A stretch of DNA of 37,665 bases from Candidatus Competibacteraceae bacterium. Its GTDB lineage: Bacteria > Pseudomonadota > Gammaproteobacteria > Competibacterales > Competibacteraceae. Under the pieces are notes generated by a model. That model had not been told where the DNA came from. It made no database searches and worked only from the letters and a program-made list of their open reading frames with translations. Below are positions 16,947 through 24,636 of this stretch, in pieces; position 1 is the first letter of the stretch; each line of letters opens with the position of its first letter. The position numbers were made by a program, and so were the translations under genes. The stretch is taken from contig RXIW01000033.1 in NCBI GenBank assembly GCA_003989065.1, positions 1 to 37,665 of the forward strand, in the 5' to 3' direction.

Positions 16947-17594
16947 GTGGATCATCTCCGCATTGATTTAACGGCAGTCGCGAACATCGATCCGCAACAA
17001 ATCGGTCGTCCTGCAACCATTCTACCCTATCAGCACCCATCCCTGGGTTCCGAGACCTTGGTCGAAACGGCGCTGCGCGCTTACTGCGCGACCGGCATGA
17101 CCGGCGCTCCCATCTTACGGGAGTGTCTCGACTTCTCTCACAACCCCAGCATTACCCCCTCGTTCGTTGGCAGCATTCGCAAAGCACCGGTCCGCCCGCA
17201 TCGCGATTGGACCATTGCAGCGGGTCCCTCGGTTGCCGCCTTCGCCGGCGCTATCGCAGGAGCCAGCGGCGGCGTCTATTTTTGGAACAAATCTCCATCT
17301 GGGCAAATCGGCCTGTTTGGCTCTTTATCCTTTGGGAGCATTACCAACGTTGGCGTGTCTCTGGTAGGGCAAATCACCTACTACTTCGGTTCGGCACCGT
17401 CCTGTCTCGCCGGTACTTCACTGGTCGTCGGCGTTGATCTCGGTGGAAAGGTCATTACTGGCGGTGGTTACCTGATCTTCTCGACAGGCTCCCCCAGCGC
17501 GTTGATCGGCATCAGCTTTGCGCTGGGCGTCGGCGCGAGCATGCTCCCTGCTGATTTTACGGTACAGCTCTCTAAAACCTGGATCACACCTTAA
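16947..17594 (+). CDS. Orphan Gly-rich protein of unknown function
   Basis: I do not recognise this 215-residue protein. GTG 16947 is supported by a strong GAGGAGG six bases upstream. Residues 1-60 are ordinary and polar. Residues ~88-205 are a Gly/Ser-rich series of short alternating hydrophobic strands (GPSVAAFAGAIAGASGG, LFGSLSFGSITNVGVSLVG, SLVVGVDLGGKVITGGGYLI, ALIGISFALGVGAS), ending in VQLSKTWITP. The pattern suggests a small beta-barrel or sheet protein. There is no classical signal peptide. Its DNA is visibly less GC-rich than its neighbours, which hints at recent acquisition. It stands alone, 166 bp after the lipocalin-like gene and convergent with rlmB. Confidence 0.72.
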   Translation: MDHLRIDLTAVANIDPQQIGRPATILPYQHPSLGSETLVETALRAYCATGMTGAPILRECLDFSHNPSITPSFVGSIRKAPVRPHRDWTIAAGPSVAAFAGAIAGASGGVYFWNKSPSGQIGLFGSLSFGSITNVGVSLVGQITYYFGSAPSCLAGTSLVVGVDLGGKVITGGGYLIFSTGSPSALIGISFALGVGASMLPADFTVQLSKTWITP

Positions 17595-17613
17595 GCTTCA
17601 TCTTTTTCGAATC

Positions 17614-17640
17614 GCTCATCGGGGTAACGACCCGATGGGC
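17614..17640. terminator. Hairpin between convergent genes, possible terminator
   Basis: CATCGGG (17617-17623) pairs with CCCGATG (17631-17637) around a 7-base loop, and GC at the outer ends extends it with one mismatch. It sits in the 51-bp space between the orphan gene and rlmB. No proper T-run follows on either strand, so intrinsic termination would be weak. Confidence 0.45.
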
Positions 17641-17645
17641 TTCCA

Positions 17646-18401
17646 TCAATTCTGCAGGCTACGCTGCCGTCGCGCCTCGAACAGAAATACGCCCGTCGCC
17701 ACCGACACGTTCAAACTTTCGACCCCGCTTTCGACCATTGGAATACGCGCCAGCCGATCGCAGATCTCGCGGGTCAAGCGCCGCAGGCCCTTCTCCTCTG
17801 CACCCAACACGATGGCCGTCGGCAGGGTGAAATCAACATCGTACAGAGTATCGTCCACCTCGCTCGCCGCGCCGACCAGCCATACCCCCTGCTCCTGCAA
17901 AGCGCGCAGCGTCCGCGCCAGATTGGTCACCGGCACGAACGGCACGATTTCGGCCGCCCCGCACGCTACCTTGCGCACCGTTGCATTCAGACCAACCGCT
18001 CGATCGGCTGGCGCAATCACCGCATGGACCCCCGCCGCCGCCGCACTGCGCAGGCAGGCTCCCAGATTATGCGGGTCCTGCACCCCGTCCAGCACCAATA
18101 GCAACGGCATACCCTCGACCGCCGCCAACAGCTCCAACAAGTCAGCCTCGTCATAGCTGCGCTGGCGGACCGCCGCCAGCCGAGCGATCACGCCCTGATG
18201 GCGCGCTCCGCCGCTCAGACGATCCAGCTCGGCCCGGTCGACCGGATGGACCGCCACGCCTTGCGCGCCAGCCTGATCGAGCAGAGCCTGTATCCGCCCA
18301 TCCCGGCGCTGGCGCTCCACCCACAGGCCATGCAGCCGCTCGGGCTCATATTTCAGCGCCGCCGTCACCGCATGCAATCCATGGATCCATTCCTCGGCCA
18401 T
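17646..18401 (-). CDS. rlmB: 23S rRNA (guanosine-2'-O-)-methyltransferase RlmB
   Basis: A 251-residue SpoU/TrmH-class (SPOUT) methyltransferase. Residues 1-75 form the substrate-binding domain (EWIHGLHAVTAALKYEPERL). The catalytic trefoil-knot domain carries DPHNLGACLRSAAAAGVHAV (motif 1), IVLGAEEKGLRRLTREICD (motif 2) and PMVESGVESLNVSVATGVFL (motif 3). RlmB uses S-adenosylmethionine to methylate the 2'-OH of G2251 in the peptidyl-transferase region of 23S rRNA (E. coli numbering). ATG 18401 lies 3 bp after the rnr stop, giving the classical rnr-rlmB pair and likely coupled translation. Confidence 0.96.
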   Translation of the reverse strand: MAEEWIHGLHAVTAALKYEPERLHGLWVERQRRDGRIQALLDQAGAQGVAVHPVDRAELDRLSGGARHQGVIARLAAVRQRSYDEADLLELLAAVEGMPLLLVLDGVQDPHNLGACLRSAAAAGVHAVIAPADRAVGLNATVRKVACGAAEIVPFVPVTNLARTLRALQEQGVWLVGAASEVDDTLYDVDFTLPTAIVLGAEEKGLRRLTREICDRLARIPMVESGVESLNVSVATGVFLFEARRQRSLQN

Positions 18402-18404
18402 GGC

Positions 18405-20645
18405 TCATCCCTTCCGCCGCGTGCGCGGGTAACGACCCCGCCGGTTCGATTCGCCGCGCGTGGGCTCTACCGGCTCGAAATCGATCTTGCGCTCGTCCAG
18501 ATCGACCCGCGCCACCCGCACCTGCAGCTTGTCGCCCAGCCGATAGACCTGCCCGGAGCGCTCGCCATGCAGGCGATGACCGACCGGATCGAACTGATAG
18601 TAATCGTTGCGCAGAGAAGTCACGTGCACCAAACCCTCCACGAACACCCCGGACAGTTCCACGAACAGCCCAAACCCGGCCACGCCGGTAACGATGCCGT
18701 CGAACACCTGGCCGATCTTGTCCAGCATGTATTCGCACTTTAGCCATTCCACTGCATCGCGAACCGCCTCGTCAGCGCGCCGTTCGGTCATCGAACAGTG
18801 CTCGCCCAACGCCAGCAACTCGACATGATGACAAGGGAAATCCGCCGCCTTGCCGCCGTTCAGGATATGGCGGATGGCGCGATGCACCTGCAAATCGGGA
18901 TAACGCCGAATCGGCGAGGTGAAGTGGGCGTACGCTTCCAACGCCAGGCCGAAATGGCCGACATTGCCCGGACAGTAGATGGCCTGGGCCAGCGAGCGCA
19001 GCATGACGGTCTGGATCAGATGGGCGTCTGGCCGGTCGCGGACCTGCTCCAGCAGCCGGGTATAATCCAGCGGCGTGGGCTTGTCGCCGCCGCCCAGACC
19101 CAGACCCAGTTCGCCCAGAAACGCCCGCAGCTTGTTCAGCCGGTCTTCGGTCGGGCCTTCGTGGATGCGGTACAGGCCCGGCATCTTGTGGCGCTGCAGA
19201 AAGCGCGCCGCCGCCACGTTGGCGGCGATCATGCATTCCTCGATCAGGCGGTGGGCGTCATTGCGCTCGGTCGGCAGGATCCGTTCGATCTTGCGCTCGG
19301 CGCTGTACTCGATCACCGTTTCCTGGGTGTCGAAATCCAACGCTCCGCGCTGTTCCCGACTGGCCTGCAACAGGCGATACAACTCGTGCAGGCGATCCAG
19401 GTGGGGGGTCATCTCGGCGTATTCGGCCCGAATCCGGGGATCGCGGTCGCTGACGATGGCCGCTACGGTATCGTAGGTCAGCCGGGCGTGGGAACGCATC
19501 ACCGCCTCGAAAAAGCCGGAACGGATGATGCGACCCTCGCCATTGATGTTCATTTCGCACACCAGGCACAGCCGGTCCACCTGCGGATTGAGCGAGCAAA
19601 GACCGTTGGACAAGGCTTCGGGCAGCATCGGAATGGCCCGGTCGGGAAAGTAGACCGAGTTGCCGCGCTTGCGCGCTTCGCGGTCCAGCGCCGTGCCCGG
19701 CCGCACGTACCAGGATACGTCGGCGATGGCCACCAGCAAGCGCCAGTTGTTACCGCGCCGCTCGCAATACACGGCGTCGTCGAAATCGCGGGCGGTGACG
19801 CCATCGATGGTGAGTAGCGGGGTTTCTCGCAAATCCCGGCGACCCTGCCAGGCCGTTTCTGGCACCGATTCGCCATAGCGCCGCGCTTCGTCCTGCACCG
19901 CGTCCGGCCATTCCACCGGGATGCCGTGACTGGCGATGGCGATCCGCACCTCCATGCCAGGGGCCATGTGCTCGCCCAGCACTTCCTTGACTCGCCCCAG
20001 AGGTCGACTCTGAGCGCTGGGCTGCTCGATCAGTTCGGCGATGACGATCTGACCGGCTTGGGCGTCGCCACGGCTCTCGGCCGGCACAATGATGTCCTGA
20101 TTGATCCGCTTGTTGTCGGGAATGACGAAACAGACGCCGCGTTCCTCGCAGAATCGCCCGACCACGGTTTCGGTATTGCGTTCGATCACCTCGACCACAG
20201 CGCCTTCCCGGCGACCGCGATAATCGACGCCGATCACCCGCGCCACGGCCCGATCGCCGTGCAACAGCTTGCGCATTTGCCGTGGCGACAGGAACAGGCT
20301 GTCGCCGCCCTCGTCGGGTGCCAGAAAGCCGTGGCCCTCGGGATGGCCGATCACCCGTCCGGTGACCAGATTCATCTTGGTCACCAGTCCGTAGCCTTCG
20401 CGGCGATTACGGATCAGCTGGCCGTCGCGCTCCATCGCCCGCAGGCGACGAGATAGCGCCTCGACCTCCCAGTCGCCCTCCAGCTTCCATTCGGCGCAGA
20501 GATCGTCCAGAGTCATGGGCATCCCACGCTCTTCCAAGGTCTGAAGGATAAATTCACGGCTGGGGATCGACCTGCCGTATTTTTCTTGCTCTCGGGCGGA
20601 AAAGGGATCGACCTGCCGCCAGGAGCTGCGTTTTTTTGATGTCAT
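18405..20645 (-). CDS. rnr: Exoribonuclease R
   Basis: A 746-residue RNase II-family 3'-to-5' exoribonuclease. In order: N-terminal helix-turn-helix-like region (IPSREFILQTLEERG, residues ~27-90), cold-shock domains, the RNB catalytic domain with LTIDGVTARDFDDAVY holding the metal-binding aspartates, then HFTSPIRRYPDLQVHRAIR, an S1 domain near the C-terminus (GIVTGVAGFGLFVELSGVFV) and a short basic tail (RRGRYPRTRRKG). It degrades structured RNA and takes part in rRNA quality control. The start ATG 20645 has only a poor ribosome site, but the N-terminus aligns well with known RNase R. rlmB follows 3 bp later. Confidence 0.96.
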   Translation of the reverse strand: MTSKKRSSWRQVDPFSAREQEKYGRSIPSREFILQTLEERGMPMTLDDLCAEWKLEGDWEVEALSRRLRAMERDGQLIRNRREGYGLVTKMNLVTGRVIGHPEGHGFLAPDEGGDSLFLSPRQMRKLLHGDRAVARVIGVDYRGRREGAVVEVIERNTETVVGRFCEERGVCFVIPDNKRINQDIIVPAESRGDAQAGQIVIAELIEQPSAQSRPLGRVKEVLGEHMAPGMEVRIAIASHGIPVEWPDAVQDEARRYGESVPETAWQGRRDLRETPLLTIDGVTARDFDDAVYCERRGNNWRLLVAIADVSWYVRPGTALDREARKRGNSVYFPDRAIPMLPEALSNGLCSLNPQVDRLCLVCEMNINGEGRIIRSGFFEAVMRSHARLTYDTVAAIVSDRDPRIRAEYAEMTPHLDRLHELYRLLQASREQRGALDFDTQETVIEYSAERKIERILPTERNDAHRLIEECMIAANVAAARFLQRHKMPGLYRIHEGPTEDRLNKLRAFLGELGLGLGGGDKPTPLDYTRLLEQVRDRPDAHLIQTVMLRSLAQAIYCPGNVGHFGLALEAYAHFTSPIRRYPDLQVHRAIRHILNGGKAADFPCHHVELLALGEHCSMTERRADEAVRDAVEWLKCEYMLDKIGQVFDGIVTGVAGFGLFVELSGVFVEGLVHVTSLRNDYYQFDPVGHRLHGERSGQVYRLGDKLQVRVARVDLDERKIDFEPVEPTRGESNRRGRYPRTRRKG

Positions 20646-20687
20646 CGAGAAAGTTTCTGATAGTTACAACTTGATGAAAGGAGAAGA

Positions 20688-20716
20688 TTGACAGAGTGGG
20701 AGGCAATCCGTATAGT
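20688..20716 (+). promoter_or_regulatory. Sigma-70 promoter of the tRNA-Leu gene
   Basis: TTGACA at 20688-20693 and TATAGT at 20711-20716 are separated by 17 bp. A GC-rich discriminator (GCGCTCCC) follows, as expected for a growth-rate-controlled stable-RNA promoter. The start would be near 20723, about 35 bp before the mature tRNA 5' end, leaving a leader for RNase P to remove. Confidence 0.88.
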
Positions 20717-20757
20717 GCGCTCCCGTCGCTGCCGTAGTCGGTACGACACACCACTTA

Positions 20758-20844
20758 GCCGAAGTGGCGGAATTGGTAGACGCGCTAGGTTCAGGTCTTA
20801 GTTGGGGAAACCCAGTGGAGGTTCAAGTCCTCTCTTCGGCACCA
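20758..20844 (+). tRNA. tRNA-Leu(CAG)
   Basis: An 87-nt class II tRNA. The acceptor stem is GCCGAAG/CTTCGGC, with a D-arm GCGGAATTGGTAGACGC and anticodon stem-loop CTAGG-TTCAGGT-CTTAG with anticodon CAG at 20792-20794. It has a long variable arm and a T-arm with TTCAAGT, and the CCA end is encoded (20842-20844). The Leu identity follows from the long variable arm, the CAG anticodon and the discriminator A at 20841. It is followed 8 bp later by an intrinsic terminator, so it is a single-gene transcript. Confidence 0.98.
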
Positions 20845-20852
20845 GATTCAGC

Positions 20853-20878
20853 AAGGCCCGGTCGACACCGGGCCTTTT
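20853..20878 (+). terminator. Intrinsic terminator of the tRNA-Leu gene
   Basis: A perfect 10-bp stem AAGGCCCGGT (20853-20862) / ACCGGGCCTT (20867-20876) with a CGAC loop, followed by TTGCTTTT. Placed directly after the tRNA CCA end. Confidence 0.92.
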
Positions 20879-21195
20879 GCTTTTCAGGGTCCGCCTGCTG
20901 GATTGCTCCAGCGCCTGGTCCGTCTGCCTTTCTCGGCGAGCGTCGATCGCTATTCGCCACCGGCTTTTCACGATCCCGGCCTGCTGTACTCCCGGGAAGG
21001 CGGCAACGACATCCGAATACCGTTGCAAGTGGGTAATCATACCACATCGCCCCCATATCCTCGTGACAATCGGACCACAGTAATTATCATTTTGGCAAAT
21101 TCACCCGGTTCGTTCTCGATTTCCATCGGCTGCGTTCGGCTGCGACAACCTCGGACATGAACCGCCTCCAAAGTTGTATCTTAAAAAATAATCAA

Positions 21196-21249
21196 TTATT
21201 TCATTTAGTTGAACAATACAACTAATTTGCTATCAACTAATTGAAATAA
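21196..21249. repeat. Long inverted repeat with a competing inner hairpin
   Basis: TTATTTCATTTAGTTG (21196-21211) pairs with CAACTAATTGAAATAA (21234-21249) at 15 of 16 positions around a 22-base loop. The inner part TTAGTTG (21205-21211) can alternatively pair with a nearer CAACTAA copy at 21219-21225 (7-bp stem, 7-base loop). CAACTAATT occurs twice as a direct repeat (21219-21227, 21234-21242). The two structures are mutually exclusive for that arm. As RNA this would be a switchable hairpin; as DNA it could be a binding site or the end of a small mobile element. Confidence 0.7.
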
Positions 21250-21329
21250 AAAGATTTATTGCTATATGAAAATGATTTCGTTCACTCATGGTTCATGATC
21301 CCCTCCATAGACTGATCAAACTCTAGGAT

Positions 21330-21359
21330 ATTTTTGTTCTCGACAGGACAAAAATTTTT
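21330..21359 (+). terminator. Intrinsic terminator with no known upstream gene
   Basis: ATTTTTGTTC (21330-21339) pairs with GGACAAAAAT (21346-21355), ten pairs including one G-U, with a six-base loop and followed by TTTT and A. It is oriented for plus-strand transcription. The tRNA already has its own terminator 450 bp upstream, so this one implies a separate short transcript from the AT-rich island, or residual function of inserted DNA. A-rich sequence before the stem is limited, and efficiency is uncertain because the lower stem is A/U only. Confidence 0.6.
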
Positions 21360-21666
21360 ACTTGTTGTTTTAAATAGATTTTTTCATTTTTTTAATAAAA
21401 CAAAATTTAAAATTTTAATTAATTGATTTGTATAAATATTTTTTAAAATGATCAGTGATCAATAATGTATCTGGAATAACAAAAATTAGATCTTTTTTGC
21501 AATTAAGTACTTGCAATACATTTCACCATCATGCTTTCATACTGACCCATGCTGTACTGCAATATGTTCCTGCCATAGGCTAGCCCACTATGCAAGCGCT
21601 GCCCTAGGAACGTCAGGCGACACCGGTACCGGAAGCTGGCAGGCATCCACCGGAGTTGCTTAGGTC

Positions 21667-21762
21667 GGGTTCGAGGCGGATGGAACATCCATCCAAACCC
21701 AGAGGAAGGGTTCTCGCCAAATCGGATACGGACCCATCAAGCACTATCAGTTCGTGCTGATA
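21667..21762 (+). promoter_or_regulatory. Structured 5' leader of the lytic transglycosylase gene
   Basis: GGGTT (21667-21671) pairs with AACCC (21696-21700) and encloses GGATGG/CCATCC (21678-21683 / 21689-21694) with a five-base loop, giving a two-part hairpin with an internal bulge. A second hairpin TATCAG/CTGATA (21745-21750 / 21757-21762) ends four bases before the AAGGAGG ribosome site. AGCAC/GTGCT overlapping it is an alternative pairing. The arrangement suits control at translation, but it matches no riboswitch consensus that I recognise. Confidence 0.4.
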
Positions 21763-21776
21763 CGTAAGGAGGTTTC

Positions 21777-22415
21777 ATGGCTTTTACGATCAACGATAAG
21801 GAGCGATTCATCCTGTCCTTCAAGGCGAGTCTTCTGGGCGCGGCCATCCTGATGTTGGCTACCGCGCCGGCTCGGTCAGAAGAAGTCGACGGCGGGGAGC
21901 CTCCCAGGCTCACTCAGACCACAACGGTCGATGACAGCTCCGCAACCACCCCTGAAATCAAACCGGCCGACCGGCAAAAAGTGGTCAGCCTCTCCCGGCA
22001 TATCCAACACAAGTATCGGATTCCCCCCCGCAAAGCCAACCAGATCGTCCAGGAGGCCATCGACAATGGCCGGCGTCATGACCTGGACCCCGAACTCATC
22101 CTGGCTCTCATCGCAGTCGAATCCACTTTCAAGGAGCGGGCCGTCAGCCGGGTCGGCGCCCGCGGACTGATGCAGGTCATGCCCGGCTCGCATCATCGCA
22201 AGGTCAGCGAAATCGGCGGTTCCCACGCCCTGTTCGACCCGGTCAAGAATATCCATGTCGGGTCACGCATTCTGGTCAAATATCTTGACGCCCACTCCGG
22301 CAACCTGCGCAGGGCCTTGCTCAGTTACAACGGCAGCCTGGGTACGCGTTCGTCCTTCCCGGATCGTGTCATGCGCGTCTACCGGGATCTGCAGCGGGTC
22401 ACCATCGAAGGCTAA
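21777..22415 (+). CDS. Lytic transglycosylase (SLT domain, exported)
   Basis: A 212-residue protein. The N-terminus has a basic stretch and hydrophobic segment (FKASLLGAAILMLATAPARS, residues ~15-34) typical of a Sec signal peptide. Residues ~35-65 are a polar linker. The SLT domain (residues ~75-205) carries LDPELILALIAVESTFKERA with the catalytic Glu115, then GARGLMQVMPG and the late RALLSYNGSLG. It cleaves the MurNAc-GlcNAc bond of peptidoglycan with formation of 1,6-anhydro-MurNAc in the periplasm. ATG 21777 follows a perfect AAGGAGG by five to six bases. It is transcribed alone, after a long leader, and a terminator-like hairpin follows. Confidence 0.93.
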   Translation: MAFTINDKERFILSFKASLLGAAILMLATAPARSEEVDGGEPPRLTQTTTVDDSSATTPEIKPADRQKVVSLSRHIQHKYRIPPRKANQIVQEAIDNGRRHDLDPELILALIAVESTFKERAVSRVGARGLMQVMPGSHHRKVSEIGGSHALFDPVKNIHVGSRILVKYLDAHSGNLRRALLSYNGSLGTRSSFPDRVMRVYRDLQRVTIEG

Positions 22416-22421
22416 TAGCGC

Positions 22422-22454
22422 GGCTCGCCCTGCCGTGCGAGCCTGGCCATTTTC
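22422..22454 (+). terminator. Probable terminator of the lytic transglycosylase gene
   Basis: GGCTCGC (22422-22428) and GCGAGCC (22437-22443) form a perfect 7-bp stem with an eight-base loop, followed after TGGCCA by TTTT. It begins 7 bp after the stop codon. The T-run is short and displaced, so termination may be partial. Confidence 0.6.
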
Positions 22455-22467
22455 CGCAATCCCGTCG

Positions 22468-22487
22468 CCCCCTTGCCGGCAAGGGGG
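22468..22487. repeat. 20-bp perfect palindrome with alternative pairing
   Basis: CCCCCTTGCC followed directly by its complement GGCAAGGGGG. The final GGGGG can also pair with CCCCC at 22492-22496 across TCAA. There is no T-run. It lies in the 214-bp space between the transglycosylase and the DUF1285 gene, in which no other element was recognised. As DNA it is a candidate binding site; as RNA it could not fold without a loop at its centre. Confidence 0.5.
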
Positions 22488-22629
22488 TCAACCCCCACAC
22501 TCCCTCGCTCCCCAAACGATCGAAGCGCCCTGGCGCATTTTCCAGCCGTGGGTCGTTTCCAGGTCGCCACAGCCACCGATTCATGGCTCATAATAACGAT
22601 GAACTCCACCATCGGCGCGCTCACGACCC

Positions 22630-23205
22630 ATGCATCAGTATCCACCCAACCCGCTCGATCTAGCGGCCCAGATCGCCAGCGACCGGCCTTTGCCGCCGGT
22701 AGACCGCTGGAACCCACCGCTCTGTGGCGATATCGATATCCGCATCGCTCGTAACGGAACCTGGTATCACGAAGGTCAGCCCATCCAGCGCGATCGCCTG
22801 GTCCGGTTATTCGCCTCCATCTTGCGCCGCGACGAGGATGGCGCTCATTATCTGGTCACCCCGGTGGAAAAATGGCGGATTCGCGTCGATGACGCGCCAT
22901 TCCTGGCCGTGCGGCTCGACTCCAGTGGGACCGGCTGCGACCAATCCCTGCGCTTCACCACCAATGTCGGCGATATCGTCACCGCCGATTCCGACCATCC
23001 ACTCACCGTCGAATACCGCACCCCGGACGGCCAACCCTCGCCCTATCTCTTGGTGCGGGATCGGTTGCGCGCCCTGCTGAGCCGAGCCGTCTTCCTGGAG
23101 ATGGCCGAATTGGGCGAGGAGCGTCCTTCCGCTACAGGTCGTGACTACGGTGTCTGGAGCCAGGGCCTGTTTTTCCGCCTTGGCCAGCTGGACGACGAAC
23201 GCTGA
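22630..23205 (+). CDS. DUF1285 domain protein
   Basis: A 191-residue protein of the DUF1285 family, recognised by PPVDRWNPPLCGDIDIRIAR and GTWYHEGQPIQRDRLVRLFA followed by ILRRDEDGAHYLVTPVEKWR. The known fold is two small beta-rich domains of unknown function, often cytoplasmic with no signal peptide, as here. ATG 22630 lacks a strong ribosome site but starts exactly where family members start. The next gene begins 15 bp after its stop, so the two are probably cotranscribed. No enzymatic residues can be assigned. Confidence 0.88.
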   Translation: MHQYPPNPLDLAAQIASDRPLPPVDRWNPPLCGDIDIRIARNGTWYHEGQPIQRDRLVRLFASILRRDEDGAHYLVTPVEKWRIRVDDAPFLAVRLDSSGTGCDQSLRFTTNVGDIVTADSDHPLTVEYRTPDGQPSPYLLVRDRLRALLSRAVFLEMAELGEERPSATGRDYGVWSQGLFFRLGQLDDER

Positions 23206-23220
23206 TCGCGAGGACCCCCC

Positions 23221-24636
23221 GTGCGCCCCCTGCTTCTATCCCTGTTGCGCCAATTCGTGCTGCTGCCTTCCTATCTCCTGGTTCTGCTGGTTCGACTGGG
23301 CAAATGGCTGATCGCACCACTGGCTCTGTTGTTTCAGCTGCTGATCGGGGTTCCGCTGGTGCTGCTGCGCATCCGCCAACCCGTGCGGCCGCATTTCATC
23401 CCGATGCAGGAATCCGAGCTGCCCAACGCCGCCTGGATCGCCCTGACCGACGCCACCGAGACGCTGACCGCCGATGGCTTTGTCCAGTACGGCGATTTCC
23501 GTTGCGACGAGCTGATTCAGAACACGGTCCTGTGGTTGCGACTGCTGGGACAACCGGAACGGGGCATCGGGGCCATCGTCGCCCAGGTTCAGACCCGGAT
23601 CGGCACTTGCCCATCGCGGCAGTTCGTCGAGTTCTCGACCACCTTCGAGGATGGCCGGGTTCTGGACACCAACAACTTCTATCTGCCCTACAGTCTGCCC
23701 AACCCGCCTTATCTGGCTCGCCTGCAATTGAAGGACGTCTGGGATCCACGCGCCTTGTACGTCCTGCATCGCGAGTTGGTCACCTCCCTGGCGCAACCGA
23801 TCAGCATGGAGCGAATCGAACGGGCTACGCGCGATCCCATCGGCTTGCTGATCGATAGTCATGTCCGGGAAATCCAGTCATTGTGCGAGGGTGGTTGGCT
23901 GCAGGCCAGCAACGACAGTCCATCGGTCCGGCTTTCCTGGCGGGGCGCGCTGATCGGGGTCTGGCGTCAAGCTTGGCCGCTGGCCAGTTCGCACCTGTTG
24001 GCCGCCGACCGCCGCGCCCGCCGGTTGTTGGCCGAATACGGCCTTGACGTCACATCGTTTACCGGGAGCGCCACGTCCATCGTGGTCGATCGCCAGGCCC
24101 TGCCGGAGGGAACGGTGATCGAGACAGTCGGCGCTGGTTACGAACAAATCCGGCTGCTCGCCCAGCGGACCGATCCCGGAGCGGTGTTGGAAGGAGTGGT
24201 GGTAGAGCTGGAAAATCAGACGAGCGGCAAGACCACACCGCGCGAGTTGCGCTATTCCTTCCGCAGTTGCGATCGGCACGCCGAACGGCGGATGCGGCGA
24301 ATACACAGCTTCGATATTCTGGTCGAACCCAATACTGGCCGGCTCTCGGTCACGGCCATGGATCGGGATTTCGAGCACGCCCACGACGAAGCCGAATGGG
24401 TGGAATGGGGGGCGCGCTCGCCTCTGCAACCGTTGTACCCCGGTCCGTGGCTGCGCGATCTCGACAGCGTGCTGCCTTCCGCGCTGGCGCAACTGGCCAA
24501 CCGCGCCAGCGGCGAGTGCCTGTTACCGGACTCCGCCTCGCTCTTCGTCGACGAACACGGCGCGCCCTGCTGGCAGATTGTCGCCTGGGCACAAGGTAAC
24601 ACGCCGGTACACGTGACGCTGGATGCCCGCTTGTGA
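23221..24636 (+). CDS. Membrane-anchored protein of unknown function
   Basis: I do not recognise the family of this 471-residue protein. The GTG start at 23221 has GAGGA six bases upstream. Residues ~1-52 contain two hydrophobic segments (LLLSLLRQFVLLPSYLLVLL and LIAPLALLFQLLIGVPLVLL) that should anchor it, probably with both ends in the cytoplasm. Residues ~60-470 are a soluble region with mixed alpha/beta character and no cysteine-rich, nucleotide-binding or protease motif visible. It follows the DUF1285 gene by 15 bp, which may point to a shared cell-envelope role. Transcription probably stops in the 310-bp gap before qmcA. Confidence 0.75.
   Translation: MRPLLLSLLRQFVLLPSYLLVLLVRLGKWLIAPLALLFQLLIGVPLVLLRIRQPVRPHFIPMQESELPNAAWIALTDATETLTADGFVQYGDFRCDELIQNTVLWLRLLGQPERGIGAIVAQVQTRIGTCPSRQFVEFSTTFEDGRVLDTNNFYLPYSLPNPPYLARLQLKDVWDPRALYVLHRELVTSLAQPISMERIERATRDPIGLLIDSHVREIQSLCEGGWLQASNDSPSVRLSWRGALIGVWRQAWPLASSHLLAADRRARRLLAEYGLDVTSFTGSATSIVVDRQALPEGTVIETVGAGYEQIRLLAQRTDPGAVLEGVVVELENQTSGKTTPRELRYSFRSCDRHAERRMRRIHSFDILVEPNTGRLSVTAMDRDFEHAHDEAEWVEWGARSPLQPLYPGPWLRDLDSVLPSALAQLANRASGECLLPDSASLFVDEHGAPCWQIVAWAQGNTPVHVTLDARL

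Larger units (their letters stand above)
20879..21776. other. About 900 bp without a recognised gene, containing an AT-rich island
   Basis: Between the tRNA terminator and the lytic transglycosylase no frame shows coding character. Three parts can be seen. 20879-21170 is GC-rich like the genome, with several short open frames lacking ribosome sites and recognisable motifs. 21170-21520 is extremely AT-rich, with the inverted repeat at 21196-21249, the terminator at 21330-21359 and three TGATCA sites (21313-21318, 21449-21454, 21456-21461). 21521-21776 returns to mixed composition with several hairpins and is probably the transglycosylase leader. Location behind a tRNA gene is typical for inserted DNA, but I found no copy of the tRNA 3' end that would mark an att site. 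Confidence 0.6.

Noticed and set aside
21503..21688. A 61-codon minus-strand frame upstream of the lytic transglycosylase
   Set aside because: It has no ribosome site or recognisable motif, and the region looks like a structured leader.
20758..21776. Integration site (att) of a mobile element at tRNA-Leu
   Set aside because: The AT-rich region after the tRNA is suggestive, but no repeat of the tRNA 3' end and no integrase are present in the window.
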